A stretch of 64,000 nucleotides of DNA from positions 102,013 through 166,012 of the forward strand of contig JAAUZD010000023.1 of NCBI GenBank assembly GCA_014804785.1. Reading direction: 5' to 3'. The notes beneath the pieces were generated by a model. It was given only the letters and a program-made list of their open reading frames with translations, did not search any database and had not been told where the DNA came from. The translations under genes and the position numbers were made by a program. Each line of letters opens with the position of its first letter. Position 1 is the stretch's first letter. Source of the DNA: Lachnospiraceae bacterium. GTDB lineage: Bacteria > Bacillota > Clostridia > Lachnospirales > Lachnospiraceae. This document shows positions 27,124 through 35,428 of this stretch, piece after piece.

Positions 27124-28329
27124 ATGGAAAAGATTAAGATGACAACCCCCCTTGTGGAGATGGACGGAGATGAGATGACCAGAATACTCTGGCAGATGAT
27201 TAAGGACGAGCTTCTGCTTCCTTATATTGACTTAAAGACAGAGTATTATGATTTAGGGCTTGAGTACAGAAATGAAACAAATGATCAGGTCACAGTGGAC
27301 AGTGCAGAAGCAACAAAGAAGTATGGAGTAGCAGTCAAGTGTGCAACCATCACACCCAATGCAGCCAGAATGACAGAGTATAATCTAAAAGAAATGTGGA
27401 AGAGCCCCAATGGCACCATCAGAGCGATTCTGGACGGAACTGTGTTCAGAGCGCCTATTCTGATTAAAGGAATCGTTCCTTATGTTAAAAACTGGACAAA
27501 ACCCATCACGATAGCCCGTCATGCTTATGGTGACGTCTATAAGAACACTGAAATCAAGGTTCCCGGAAGAGGAAAGGCGGAACTGGTCTTTACTGCTGAG
27601 GATGGAACGCAGATCAGAGAATTGATACATGATTTTGACGGGGCGGGAATTATCCAGGGCATTCATAACACGGAGAAATCCATTTCCAGTTTTGCAAGAG
27701 CATGTTTTAACTATGCAATTGATACAAAGCAGGATTTGTGGTTCGCCACGAAAGATACCATTTCCAAAAAATATGATCATACGTTTAAGGATATCTTTCA
27801 GGAGATTTATGACGCAGAGTACAAAGAAAAATTTGAAAAGCTTGGCATAGAATATTTTTATACATTAATTGATGATGCAGTTGCCCGTGTCATTCGTTCG
27901 GAAGGCGGTTTTATATGGGCATGTAAGAACTATGACGGTGATGTTATGTCAGATATGGTGGCTACTGCGTACGGGGATCTTTCCATGATGACTTCTGTTC
28001 TGGTTTCTCCCAGCGGTGTCTATGAATATGAGGCTGCCCACGGAACAGTTCAGCGCCATTATTATAAACACCTGAAGGGAGAAGAGACTTCCACGAACTC
28101 CATTGCAACGATCTTTGCATGGACCGGTGCGCTTCGCAAAAGAGGGGAACTGGACAAAATCCCTGAATTAGTGGCATTTGCAGATAAGTTGGAGAAAGCC
28201 TGTATCAAAACCGTAGAGGACGGAAAAATGACAAAGAGCCTGTCCCTTATCTCAACCTGTGAAAATCCGGTTATTTTAAACAGCTTAGATTTCATCAAAG
28301 CAATCAGAGAAACCTTTGATTCTTTATAA
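27124..28329 (+). CDS. icd: NADP-dependent isocitrate dehydrogenase, eukaryotic type
   Basis: 401 residues, the size of the homodimeric type II (eukaryote-like) enzymes rather than the E. coli type. It converts isocitrate to 2-oxoglutarate and CO2 with NADPH formation. Family motifs are visible: [14 protein letters not shown] (~12), the substrate site [17 protein letters not shown] (~97), [15 protein letters not shown] [15 protein letters not shown] (~270), and the coenzyme region [14 protein letters not shown] (~305). It is the last gene of the citrate synthase operon, 21 bases after the regulator. Its stop lies three bases from the stop of the converging ABC-F gene, with no terminator seen. 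Confidence 0.94.
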   Translation: MEKIKMTTPLVEMDGDEMTRILWQMIKDELLLPYIDLKTEYYDLGLEYRNETNDQVTVDSAEATKKYGVAVKCATITPNAARMTEYNLKEMWKSPNGTIRAILDGTVFRAPILIKGIVPYVKNWTKPITIARHAYGDVYKNTEIKVPGRGKAELVFTAEDGTQIRELIHDFDGAGIIQGIHNTEKSISSFARACFNYAIDTKQDLWFATKDTISKKYDHTFKDIFQEIYDAEYKEKFEKLGIEYFYTLIDDAVARVIRSEGGFIWACKNYDGDVMSDMVATAYGDLSMMTSVLVSPSGVYEYEAAHGTVQRHYYKHLKGEETSTNSIATIFAWTGALRKRGELDKIPELVAFADKLEKACIKTVEDGKMTKSLSLISTCENPVILNSLDFIKAIRETFDSL

Positions 28330-28332
28330 GAG

Positions 28333-30249
28333 TTACTCGTTTAAAAGAATCTCCCATTGTTCATACAGCGGTAGCAGCTTCTCATTCAGATCCTGCTGCC
28401 GTTTTGCCAATTCCTGGAGTTTTGACACATCCGTTGCCACATCAGGCTGACTCATGGTACTTTCAATATCTGAAAGTTCCTGTTCTAAAGATGTGATGGC
28501 TTCTTCGCATTTTCGCAGATCATTTTCCTTTTTGCGCGCCTTGGCCTGTAATTCCTTCTGCGCCTGCCAATCCAGCTTTGTCTCGGAAAGTATGGTTTCT
28601 TTTTTGGAAGTAAGGGCTTGCGATGGAAGAGCAGTTCCGGTGATTGTATTTTTCTTTTCCAGGTAATAGTCGTAATTTCCAAGATAGCTGATTAGCTTTC
28701 CGTCTGCAAGTTCCAAAATCCTGTTGGCTGTGCGGTTGATAAAATAACGGTCATGAGACACATAAAGGACCGTGCCTTCGTAGGCATTTAAGGCATCTTC
28801 CAGAATTTCCTTGGAAGTAATATCCAGATGGTTGGTAGGCTCATCCAGTATCAGAAAATTGGATTCTGAGAGCATCAGTTTGGCGAGGGATACCCGCCCC
28901 CGCTCGCCGCCGCTCAAATCGCCGATACGCTTATAGACGTCTTCGCCGGTAAAAAGAAATGCGGCGAGAGTGCTTCTGATTTCTGTGTTATTTAAGTAAG
29001 GGTAGGCATCGGATATTTCTTCAAACAAGGTTTTTTCCATATGCAGGACATGGTGTTCCTGATCGTAGTATCCTATATGTACATTGGTGCCTAAGGCGAT
29101 GGTGCCGGAATCCGCCTCCAGAAGATTGTTGATAATCTTTAAGATAGTGGTCTTCCCGGTGCCGTTGTCACCGATAATGGAAACATGTTCTCCCCGCTTG
29201 ATATCCATGGCGATATCAGAAAAAAGTTCCTGCTTTCCAAAGGATTTTGAAAGTCCTTCTATATGAAGTACATCATTGCCGCTGGTACATCTGGGGGTCA
29301 GCGTCATATGAATATCCGTGCGTGCCATGGTGGGCTTGTCAAGAACCTCTATTTTGTTTAACATTTTTTCACGGCTTTCCGCCCGCTTTATGGACTTTTC
29401 ACGGTTGAAAGATCTCAGCTTTTCAATCACTTCTTCCTGGTGCTTTATTTCCTGCTGTTGTTTCAGGTAGGCGTTTAAAGCGGCAGTGCGAAGCTGCTCT
29501 TTTTTTATGGCATAGGCAGAATAATTGCCGGCAAAGGAAGTAGCCTTTGTCTGATCGATTTCAACGACCTTTCCGGTAATCCGGTCAAGGAAATAGCGGT
29601 CATGTGATACGATAAGAACAGCGCCTTTATAATTCAGCAAATAAGTTTCCAGCCATGAGATGGAATTTAAGTCCAGATGATTGGTAGGTTCGTCTAAAAT
29701 GATAAGGTCAGGGTTAAGGAGCAGAAGACGCCCTAAAGCAACCCGGGTCTTCTGACCGCCGGACAACGTAGATATCTGCTTGGAAAATTCCTCCTCCGTA
29801 AAACCAAGTCCTTTTAAGACGCCTGTAATCTCGCTTTTATAAGCATATCCGTTGGCAAGCTCGAAGGAGTGGGTAAGCCGTGAATAAGTCTCCATCAGAT
29901 TATCCAAGCCGCTGCCTGTTGCCTGTTTCATGGAAAGCTCAATCTGGCGAATCTGACGCTCCATCTCAATGATATCCGCCTTAACGCTAAGGAGCTCATC
30001 ATAAATGGTGTTTTCACTGTCCACATCCTGATTTTGAGCCAAATATCCTAAGGTCTTTCCTTTAGAAAGGGAGATGACCCCTTCATCCGCAGACAGTTCG
30101 CCTACGATAATGCGCAGTAATGTAGTCTTTCCGGCGCCATTTATCCCTACAATGGCAGCTTTATCGTAATCCTCAATATGAAATGAAACATTACAAAGCA
30201 CAGGCTGCTCGCCAAATGCCTTTGATATATTCTGACATGATAAAATCAT
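28333..30249 (-). CDS. ABC-F family ATPase (ribosome-associated type)
   Basis: 638 residues with two ABC domains and no membrane segment. Domain 1 has Walker A GINGAGKTTLL (~35), signature LSGGQKTRVALGRLLL (~160) and Walker B LIILDEPTNHLD; domain 2 has GDNGTGKTTIL (~358), LSGGERGRVSLAKLML and FLILDEPTNHLD. The linker between them (~240-310) is charged and helical, the P-site tRNA interaction motif of ABC-F factors. A coiled-coil tail (~555-638) resembles Uup/YdiF. These proteins act on the ribosome, resolving stalls or protecting against antibiotics. The housekeeping tail type argues against a specific resistance role. AAAGGAC precedes the ATG. Confidence 0.92.
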   Translation of the reverse strand: MILSCQNISKAFGEQPVLCNVSFHIEDYDKAAIVGINGAGKTTLLRIIVGELSADEGVISLSKGKTLGYLAQNQDVDSENTIYDELLSVKADIIEMERQIRQIELSMKQATGSGLDNLMETYSRLTHSFELANGYAYKSEITGVLKGLGFTEEEFSKQISTLSGGQKTRVALGRLLLLNPDLIILDEPTNHLDLNSISWLETYLLNYKGAVLIVSHDRYFLDRITGKVVEIDQTKATSFAGNYSAYAIKKEQLRTAALNAYLKQQQEIKHQEEVIEKLRSFNREKSIKRAESREKMLNKIEVLDKPTMARTDIHMTLTPRCTSGNDVLHIEGLSKSFGKQELFSDIAMDIKRGEHVSIIGDNGTGKTTILKIINNLLEADSGTIALGTNVHIGYYDQEHHVLHMEKTLFEEISDAYPYLNNTEIRSTLAAFLFTGEDVYKRIGDLSGGERGRVSLAKLMLSESNFLILDEPTNHLDITSKEILEDALNAYEGTVLYVSHDRYFINRTANRILELADGKLISYLGNYDYYLEKKNTITGTALPSQALTSKKETILSETKLDWQAQKELQAKARKKENDLRKCEEAITSLEQELSDIESTMSQPDVATDVSKLQELAKRQQDLNEKLLPLYEQWEILLNE

Positions 30250-30290
30250 AATGATATGTCCTTTCCTGAGATTTCAGTATCTGGTTATTA

Positions 30291-30472
30291 TTTACAGGGT
30301 GACCAGTAGTCCGCACAGGACAGGTGAATATACCAACGTCGTCGCGCTCTCGCTCCATAAAAACGTAACAGACGCTAGACTCGAAAGAACCTCGTCAAGC
30401 GCTGACGTTTTTATAGGGACTCCTTATGGTATATTAACCTGTCCTGTGCTACGCTATCGGTTAGCCTGCAAA
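30291..30472 (+). repeat. Hairpin element, copy 1
   Basis: A 182-base imperfect palindrome. The strong outer stem is 30313-30335 with 30427-30449, 22 of 23 bases paired (starts GCACAGGACAGG, ends CCTGTCCTGTGC). An inner 10-bp stem ATAAAAACGT (30357-30366) pairs with ACGTTTTTAT. Weaker pairing extends to TTTACAGGGTGACC (30291-30304) and GGTTAGCCTGCAAA (30459-30472). The core 30337-30429 is nearly repeated in copy 2 on the other strand. It could be a non-autonomous mobile element (MITE-like) or a structured RNA. Confidence 0.8.
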
Positions 30473-30490
30473 ATAGCATAATGCTCGTTG

Positions 30491-30678
30491 CTTTTCACCA
30501 GGTAGCCGAAACACAGCTCTGAGAGGATAAATAATCCATAAGGAGCCCCTCAAAAAGCGTCAGCGCTTGACGAGGTTTTTTCGAGTCTAGCGTCTGCTAC
30601 GCTTTTTGCGGAGCGGGAGCGCGGCGACGCCTAATTATTTATCCTCTCAGAGCGTCCGTTCAGCCAATTTGTGAAAAG
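30491..30678 (-). repeat. Hairpin element, copy 2 (inverted)
   Basis: A 188-base palindrome. Its outer stem is perfect over 20 bases (30516-30535 with 30634-30653; begins GCTCTGAGAGG) but has a different sequence from that of copy 1. The ends CTTTTCAC (30491-30498) and GTGAAAAG (30671-30678) are also perfect inverted repeats. The core, read on the minus strand, matches copy 1 at roughly 85-90% by eye, including an unchanged CAGACGCTAGACTCGAAA and CTCGTCAAGCGCTGACG. The inner stem CAAAAAGCGT/ACGCTTTTTG carries an extra G-C pair relative to copy 1. Confidence 0.8.
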
Positions 30679-30708
30679 TACAGTACCAGTTTACAGATGA
30701 TAAAAGGG

Positions 30709-30728
30709 AATGTCAATGAATTGACATT
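30709..30728. promoter_or_regulatory. Palindrome over the rex -35 region
   Basis: AATGTCAAT, a GA spacer, ATTGACATT: a perfect 9-base inverted repeat covering the -35 hexamer. A second small palindrome, TAACAGTGTTA (30733-30743), sits in the promoter spacer. Neither is a standard Rex box (TTGTTAA-N4-TTAACAA type), so the bound factor is unknown. Confidence 0.4.
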
Positions 30729-30749
30729 ATTTTAACAGTGTTATATATT
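30721..30749 (+). promoter_or_regulatory. Promoter of rex
   Basis: TTGACA (30721-30726), a 17-base spacer and TATATT (30744-30749), 69 bases before the GTG start. Confidence 0.75.
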
Positions 30750-30818
30750 ATTTCTATAAGCTTTTTTATAGTGATAGCGTGCTCATTGCGGCACTTTTGG
30801 TTACAGGAGGCAATCCGG

Positions 30819-31481
30819 GTGGACAATAAAGAAATCTCACAGGCTGTGATTGGACGTCTTCCAAGATATTTCAGATATCTGGGGGAGCTTAAGGATGAGG
30901 GGATTGAGAGGATTTCATCTCAGGAACTTAGCGATATTATGAAGGTCACGGCATCCCAGATACGTCAGGATTTTAATAACTTTGGCGGTTTTGGACAGCA
31001 GGGGTATGGATACAAGGTAGAATACCTTTATGAAGAAATCGGCAGGATCTTAGGTCTTGAAAAGACGCATGATTTGATCATAATCGGGGCAGGAAATCTG
31101 GGGCAGGCATTGGCAAATTATATGAATTTTGAGAGAAGAGGATTCCTGTTCCGGGGAATCTTCGATCAGAACCCAGAACTCTACGGAAAGAAGATACGTA
31201 ATATGGAAGTAAGACCTATGGAGGAAATGGAGTCTTTTGTGAAGCAAAATGAGATTGATATCGCTGTTCTCACCATTCCAAAGGCAGGTGCTGTAAAAGT
31301 GGCTGAAAGGCTGGTAGATAACGGCATCAAGGGGATTTGGAATTTTGCGCACGTAGACTTAAATGTTCCAAAGGAAATTCAGGTGGAGAATGTTCATTTG
31401 TCGGACAGCCTGATGAAACTGGCTTATAATATAAATCGTTATGAAAGCGAATCCATTCAAACACCTGGCAGTTCTTTATAA
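30819..31481 (+). CDS. rex: Redox-sensing transcriptional repressor Rex
   Basis: 220 residues. Rex binds DNA when the NADH/NAD+ ratio is low and controls fermentation and redox genes. The N-terminal winged helix has ISQAVIGRLPRYFRYLGEL and MKVTASQIRQDFNNFGGFGQQGYGY; the Rossmann domain has LIIGAGNLGQALANY (~85-100). The start is GTG at 30819, which has AGGAGG eight bases upstream and gives the family's usual N-terminus; a longer frame from 30738 would encode a hydrophobic stretch overlapping the promoter. A coiled-coil protein gene follows after 23 bases. Confidence 0.95.
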   Translation: MDNKEISQAVIGRLPRYFRYLGELKDEGIERISSQELSDIMKVTASQIRQDFNNFGGFGQQGYGYKVEYLYEEIGRILGLEKTHDLIIIGAGNLGQALANYMNFERRGFLFRGIFDQNPELYGKKIRNMEVRPMEEMESFVKQNEIDIAVLTIPKAGAVKVAERLVDNGIKGIWNFAHVDLNVPKEIQVENVHLSDSLMKLAYNINRYESESIQTPGSSL

Positions 31482-31504
31482 TAGAAAATTACGGGAGAAT
31501 TAAG

Positions 31505-32131
31505 ATGTCAAGATCAGATGAAATCTATAAACCTGCGCTGGAAAGCAAAAGAATACCCATTCTTACGCTGGATCATAAATGGCATAAGCTCTTTACACAG
31601 ACAGAACCAAATAAACGGTTAAAACGGCGTGAAGAGGAATTGAATGAACTGATAAAGAAGCAGGGCAAGGCAAATACAGAAATCAAGGAAATCAAAAAAC
31701 TGAAGAGAAAGCTGATGCAGGGAATCATGGATAATGCCAGTGAAGCTTCGTCGGGAAAGGATGCCAGAGCCATAAGGAAAACGGATGAGAGCAAGCGCCT
31801 TATAGGGGAATGCAATGAGAAAATTGCCGGTTATGAAGACGAACTGATAGAATTGCCCAGGCAGATTGACAAGGTCAATAAGGAATTAATGTTGATGACC
31901 ATGGAAATCTGCTATGAGAGGTTGAAAGAAAATGAGAAAGAGATCGATGAAATCACAAAGTGGGTTACTCAGATAAAGGAGGAACTAAAGCAAAAACTGA
32001 TTATAAAGCAGGAAAAGGAACTTATGAATCAGGAACTTTATTCTTATATGCACGATATCTTTGGGGCGGACGTGATTGATCTGTTTGATATGAAGTATAA
32101 GGTCGAAGAAACGGAAAACAGCAGAAGGTAA
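31505..32131 (+). CDS. Coiled-coil protein of unknown function
   Basis: 208 residues, strongly charged, with Lys/Glu heptads over ~35-185 predicting long coiled coils. No membrane segment or signal is visible. The N-terminus (KRIPILTLDHKWHKLF) and the C-terminal segment (YSYMHDIFGADVIDLFDMKY) are less charged and may be conserved contact regions. It lies between rex and the NAD(P)HX repair gene, with 15 bases to the latter, suggesting a shared transcript. The family is not recognised by me; a structural or adaptor role is a guess. Confidence 0.75.
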   Translation: MSRSDEIYKPALESKRIPILTLDHKWHKLFTQTEPNKRLKRREEELNELIKKQGKANTEIKEIKKLKRKLMQGIMDNASEASSGKDARAIRKTDESKRLIGECNEKIAGYEDELIELPRQIDKVNKELMLMTMEICYERLKENEKEIDEITKWVTQIKEELKQKLIIKQEKELMNQELYSYMHDIFGADVIDLFDMKYKVEETENSRR

Positions 32132-32146
32132 TGAGGCTTGTATAAA

Positions 32147-33661
32147 ATGAAATATATTTTGAAGGCACATGAAATGAAAGAGTATGACAGGGATACCAGT
32201 GAAAGAATTGGTATCCCTTCTATGGTTCTTATGGAGAGGGCAGCGCTTTCGGTGGTGGATGCTGCCTTTAAGAACAGACAGATGCCCGGAAAGGTGCTGA
32301 TTGTTGCAGGAACAGGCAACAATGGAGGGGACGGATTGGCAGTTGGAAGGCTTCTGGCGCTTAAAGGGGTAGAAGTTACTTTCTTCATGGCGGGCGCGCC
32401 TGAGAAGATGAGTGAGGAAACAAAGGCGCAGGCTGCCATTATTAAAAATTTAGGGTTTTCCATACAGGGCAAATTAGAAGTGAAAGAATATGATATGGTA
32501 GTAGATGCTTTGTTTGGAATCGGTTTATCCAGAAATGTAGAAGGAGAATATTTAGGGGCGATAGAAAAAATAAATGACTGCGGGCGCAGGGGCGCTTTTA
32601 TTTGTGCCTTGGATATACCGTCGGGAATCTGTGCGGATACCGGCAGGATTTTAGGCGGAGCGGTCCGGGCAGACTTGACAGTGACGTTTGCTTTTGCAAA
32701 AAGGGGGCATTTATTATACCCAGGAAGAGAATATACAGGGAAATTAGTGGTTAAAGATATCGGCATTACGCAGCAGTCTTTCCGAAAAGGAAAACCGGAG
32801 GCTTTTTGTTATGAAAGAAGCGATGTAGGAGGACTCCTTCCCAAACGAAGACCGGATGGAAATAAGGGGACTTTCGGTAAGGTTCTGCTTCTGGCGGGAA
32901 GTCATGATATGGGCGGCGCCTGTATTTTATGCGGAGGCAGTATTTTGAGGGTGGGCGCTGGTATGGTAAAAATCATAACGCCTTCCTGCAACCGGGAAAT
33001 CGTGCAAAAAAAATTTCCGGAAGCCATGTTGTATACCTTTGATGAAATGCCGGATTTAAAACAAGTGCGTTCTTCCATGGACTGGGCGGATGTGATTGTT
33101 GCAGGTCCGGGAATGGGAACAGGCAAAAATGCAGGTCTGCTGATAGAATATGTGTTGAGAGAAGGAAAAGGTCCAATGGTGCTTGACGCAGATGCACTGA
33201 ATCTGATTGCGGCTCATGAACGACTTCGTATGCTGGCGGCAGCATATGAAGCAGGCGAGCTGATTTTAACGCCTCATCCAGGTGAACTGATACGCCTTGC
33301 AAGGACGGGAATGGAGGAATATCATAGTCAAAGAGAAAGGTTTTTGTCTGAACTTGCCGGAGAAATGGGGAGCATCATAGTTGGCAAAGATGCAGTGACA
33401 ATCGCAGTGCAGGCAGGGCGGAAGGAAGTTTATATCAATACATCAGGAAATGACGGGATGGCTACTGCCGGCAGCGGAGATGTGCTGGCAGGCATGATAG
33501 GCGGACTGCTTGCACAGAAAGCAGATGCCTTTGATGCAGCATGTCTGGGGGTATACCTGCATGGTCTGGCTGGGGAGGAGGCATCCCTGAAAAACGGGCG
33601 CCGGGCAGTGGTGGCATCAGATCTCATAAAGAATATCCCTTTCGTGATGGAAGATTTATGA
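32147..33661 (+). CDS. nnr: Bifunctional NAD(P)H-hydrate epimerase / ADP-dependent NAD(P)H-hydrate dehydratase
   Basis: 504 residues, repairing hydrated NADH and NADPH. The N-terminal YjeF_N epimerase domain (1-~210) has GTGNNGGDGLAVGRLL (~50-65), VDALFGIGLSR and ALDIPSGICADTG. The C-terminal ribokinase-like dehydratase domain (~225-504) has KGTFGKVLLLAGSHDMGGA, AGPGMGTGKN, LDADALNL, LTPHPGEL and the catalytic loop NDGMATAGSGDVLAGMIGG (~433-451). The ATG at 32147 has GAGG upstream; a TTG at 32138 is less likely. Its stop overlaps a possible alr start (ATGA). Confidence 0.95.
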   Translation: MKYILKAHEMKEYDRDTSERIGIPSMVLMERAALSVVDAAFKNRQMPGKVLIVAGTGNNGGDGLAVGRLLALKGVEVTFFMAGAPEKMSEETKAQAAIIKNLGFSIQGKLEVKEYDMVVDALFGIGLSRNVEGEYLGAIEKINDCGRRGAFICALDIPSGICADTGRILGGAVRADLTVTFAFAKRGHLLYPGREYTGKLVVKDIGITQQSFRKGKPEAFCYERSDVGGLLPKRRPDGNKGTFGKVLLLAGSHDMGGACILCGGSILRVGAGMVKIITPSCNREIVQKKFPEAMLYTFDEMPDLKQVRSSMDWADVIVAGPGMGTGKNAGLLIEYVLREGKGPMVLDADALNLIAAHERLRMLAAAYEAGELILTPHPGELIRLARTGMEEYHSQRERFLSELAGEMGSIIVGKDAVTIAVQAGRKEVYINTSGNDGMATAGSGDVLAGMIGGLLAQKADAFDAACLGVYLHGLAGEEASLKNGRRAVVASDLIKNIPFVMEDL

Positions 33662-33711
33662 GAGGGGTTAAAATACAATCTGCTACAGTGCAGAGGGAGA
33701 GAGGAATCGTT

Positions 33712-34905
33712 GTGAAAGAAGAGGAAATCATACAAAGGCTTAAGAGAGTTTATGCAGAAATAAGTCTGGACGCAATCAGAAGTAACATGGAAAACATGAA
33801 AAAAAATATTGCAGCAAGTACAAACATGATTGCTGTAATCAAAACGGATGGATATGGACATGGAGCAGTGCCTATCGCCCGGGAACTGGAAACGCTGGAT
33901 TATGTCTATGGTTTTGCAGTGGCTACAGCAGAAGAGGCATGTATGCTCCGTGACGCCGGAATTTCCAGACCGGTTTTGACCCTTGGATATACTTTTCCAT
34001 ACAGCTATGAAAAAATGATACAGAAAGATATCAGAATGGCAGTTTTCCGCTATGATACGCTGGTGGAACTGTCAAATGCCAGCCGCCGTCTTGCTAAAGG
34101 GGGCATTCAGAAAAAGGCAAAGGTGCATATCAAGGTGGATACAGGAATGAGCAGGATCGGCGTACGACCTGATGGAGAGGGACTTTGCTTTGTGGAAAAA
34201 GCCTTTGAAACGGATGGAATTGAGGTGGAAGGGATTTTTACCCATTTTGCCAGGGCCGATGAAACAGATAAGACAGCGGCGGAGAATCAGATTGCTGTAT
34301 TTGAGCAGTTTCTTGCCAAAATCAAGGAAAGAACAGGCAGGGAGATTCCTCTTAAACATTGCTCAAACAGTGCGGGGATACTGGAACTGCCCAGAGCCAA
34401 CATGGATCTGGTGAGAGCCGGTATAACACTTTATGGATTATGGCCTTCCAGCCAGGTTAGAAAAGATATTGTAAGGCTTACACCGGCGCTTTCGCTATAC
34501 AGTACTATTGTATATGTAAAGGAAATTGAAGCAGGCACCGGAGTCAGCTATGGAAGCACGTTCGTTGCGGAAGAAAAGATGCGGATAGCCACGATTCCAA
34601 TTGGTTACGGGGATGGTTATCCAAGAGGATTGTCAGGAAAAGGATTTGTACTGGTACATGGACAAAGGGCGCCTATTTTGGGGCGGGTCTGCATGGATCA
34701 GTTTATGATAGATGTGACTCATATTCCTGAGGTGAGAGAGGGGGATAAGGTGACACTCATTGGATGTGACGGAAAAGATCAAATCACGATGGAAGAATTG
34801 GGCGAAATTTCCGGCAGATTTAATTATGAGTTCGCGTGCGATATTGGGAAGCGCGTGCCAAGGGTCTATAGAAAAGATGGAGAAATTCTGTGTACCGAAG
34901 AATGA
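33712..34905 (+). CDS. alr: Alanine racemase
   Basis: 397 residues from GTG 33712. It makes D-alanine for peptidoglycan using PLP. The PLP lysine lies in AVIKTDGYGHGAVPIAREL (~40), and the catalytic Tyr region TGVSYGSTF, IPIGYGDGYPRGLSGKG and GRVCMDQFMIDVT are present. GTG 33712 is preferred because GAGAGAGG lies seven bases before it and the family N-terminus (AEISLDAIRSNM) follows closely. An in-frame ATG at 33658 overlapping the nnr stop would add 18 residues and cannot be ruled out. Confidence 0.94.
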   Translation: MKEEEIIQRLKRVYAEISLDAIRSNMENMKKNIAASTNMIAVIKTDGYGHGAVPIARELETLDYVYGFAVATAEEACMLRDAGISRPVLTLGYTFPYSYEKMIQKDIRMAVFRYDTLVELSNASRRLAKGGIQKKAKVHIKVDTGMSRIGVRPDGEGLCFVEKAFETDGIEVEGIFTHFARADETDKTAAENQIAVFEQFLAKIKERTGREIPLKHCSNSAGILELPRANMDLVRAGITLYGLWPSSQVRKDIVRLTPALSLYSTIVYVKEIEAGTGVSYGSTFVAEEKMRIATIPIGYGDGYPRGLSGKGFVLVHGQRAPILGRVCMDQFMIDVTHIPEVREGDKVTLIGCDGKDQITMEELGEISGRFNYEFACDIGKRVPRVYRKDGEILCTEE

Positions 34906-35003
34906 TATCAGGATTTTTAAATGCATCTGAATACCTTCTGACAATACGGTTATACTACTTAGTGACTTGAAATATCCTATTGAAATGAAGGGTGTGTGAA
35001 AAA

Positions 35004-35351
35004 GTGAGAAGAGGGGATATTTATTATGCAGATCTGCGTCCGGTGGTCGGATCAGAGCAGGGCGGCATCAGACCGGTGCTGATCATACAGAATGATGTGG
35101 GGAACCGGCACAGTCCCACTGTAATTTGTGCAGCAATTACATCGAAGATGAATAAGGCAAAGCTGCCTACTCATATAGAACTGAGTTCAGGGAGATATGA
35201 TATGGTAAAGGATTCGGTCATTTTGCTTGAACAGCTCAGAACCATAGATAAGAAGCGTCTTAAAGATAAGGTATGCCACCTGGATGAAGATATTATGAGG
35301 CAGGTAAACCGTGGACTCATGGTCAGTCTTGAACTGGGTACATACATGTAA
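35004..35351 (+). CDS. MazF/PemK-family endoribonuclease toxin
   Basis: 115 residues from GTG 35004, with AAGGG 11 bases upstream; a GTG at 34992 overlaps that ribosome site. It closely follows the NdoA/EndoA pattern: [46 protein letters not shown] and [17 protein letters not shown]. Family members cut mRNA at short specific sequences and are normally blocked by an antitoxin encoded just upstream. Here the 98 bases after alr contain no antitoxin-like frame. The alr-toxin order itself is as in Bacillus. It is either unpaired or controlled from elsewhere. Confidence 0.9.
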   Translation: MRRGDIYYADLRPVVGSEQGGIRPVLIIQNDVGNRHSPTVICAAITSKMNKAKLPTHIELSSGRYDMVKDSVILLEQLRTIDKKRLKDKVCHLDEDIMRQVNRGLMVSLELGTYM

Positions 35352-35364
35352 ACCAATGCAGACC

Positions 35365-35393
35365 TTGACGATAAGAACAGGAAATGATATAGT
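35365..35393 (+). promoter_or_regulatory. Promoter of the CNNM/CorC-like gene
   Basis: TTGACG (35365-35370), a 17-base spacer and TATAGT (35388-35393), 35 bases before the ATG. Confidence 0.65.
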
Positions 35394-35428
35394 CTAATTT
35401 GATATTTTGTACAAAAGGAGACAGAGAA

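Larger units (their letters stand above)
30250..30818. other. Gene-free region between ABC-F and rex
   Basis: 569 bases between two divergent genes. No credible coding frame is present; short open frames cross the hairpins. It contains two related palindromic elements in inverted orientation (30291-30472 and 30491-30678), then an A/T-rich stretch with the rex promoter and its palindromes, and the rex leader. A clear promoter for the minus-strand ABC-F gene was not identified. Confidence 0.85.

Noticed and set aside
28333..30249. Antibiotic-resistance ABC-F (ARE) gene
   Set aside because: The charged coiled-coil C-terminal tail and general sequence suit the Uup/YdiF housekeeping type, and no leader peptide is seen.
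30251..30481. A 76-codon open frame in the gap before rex
   Set aside because: It runs through hairpin element 1, has no supported start and no protein-like pattern.
30738..30818. Longer N-terminus for Rex with a hydrophobic leader
   Set aside because: It would begin inside the promoter; GTG 30819 has AGGAGG and gives the normal Rex start.
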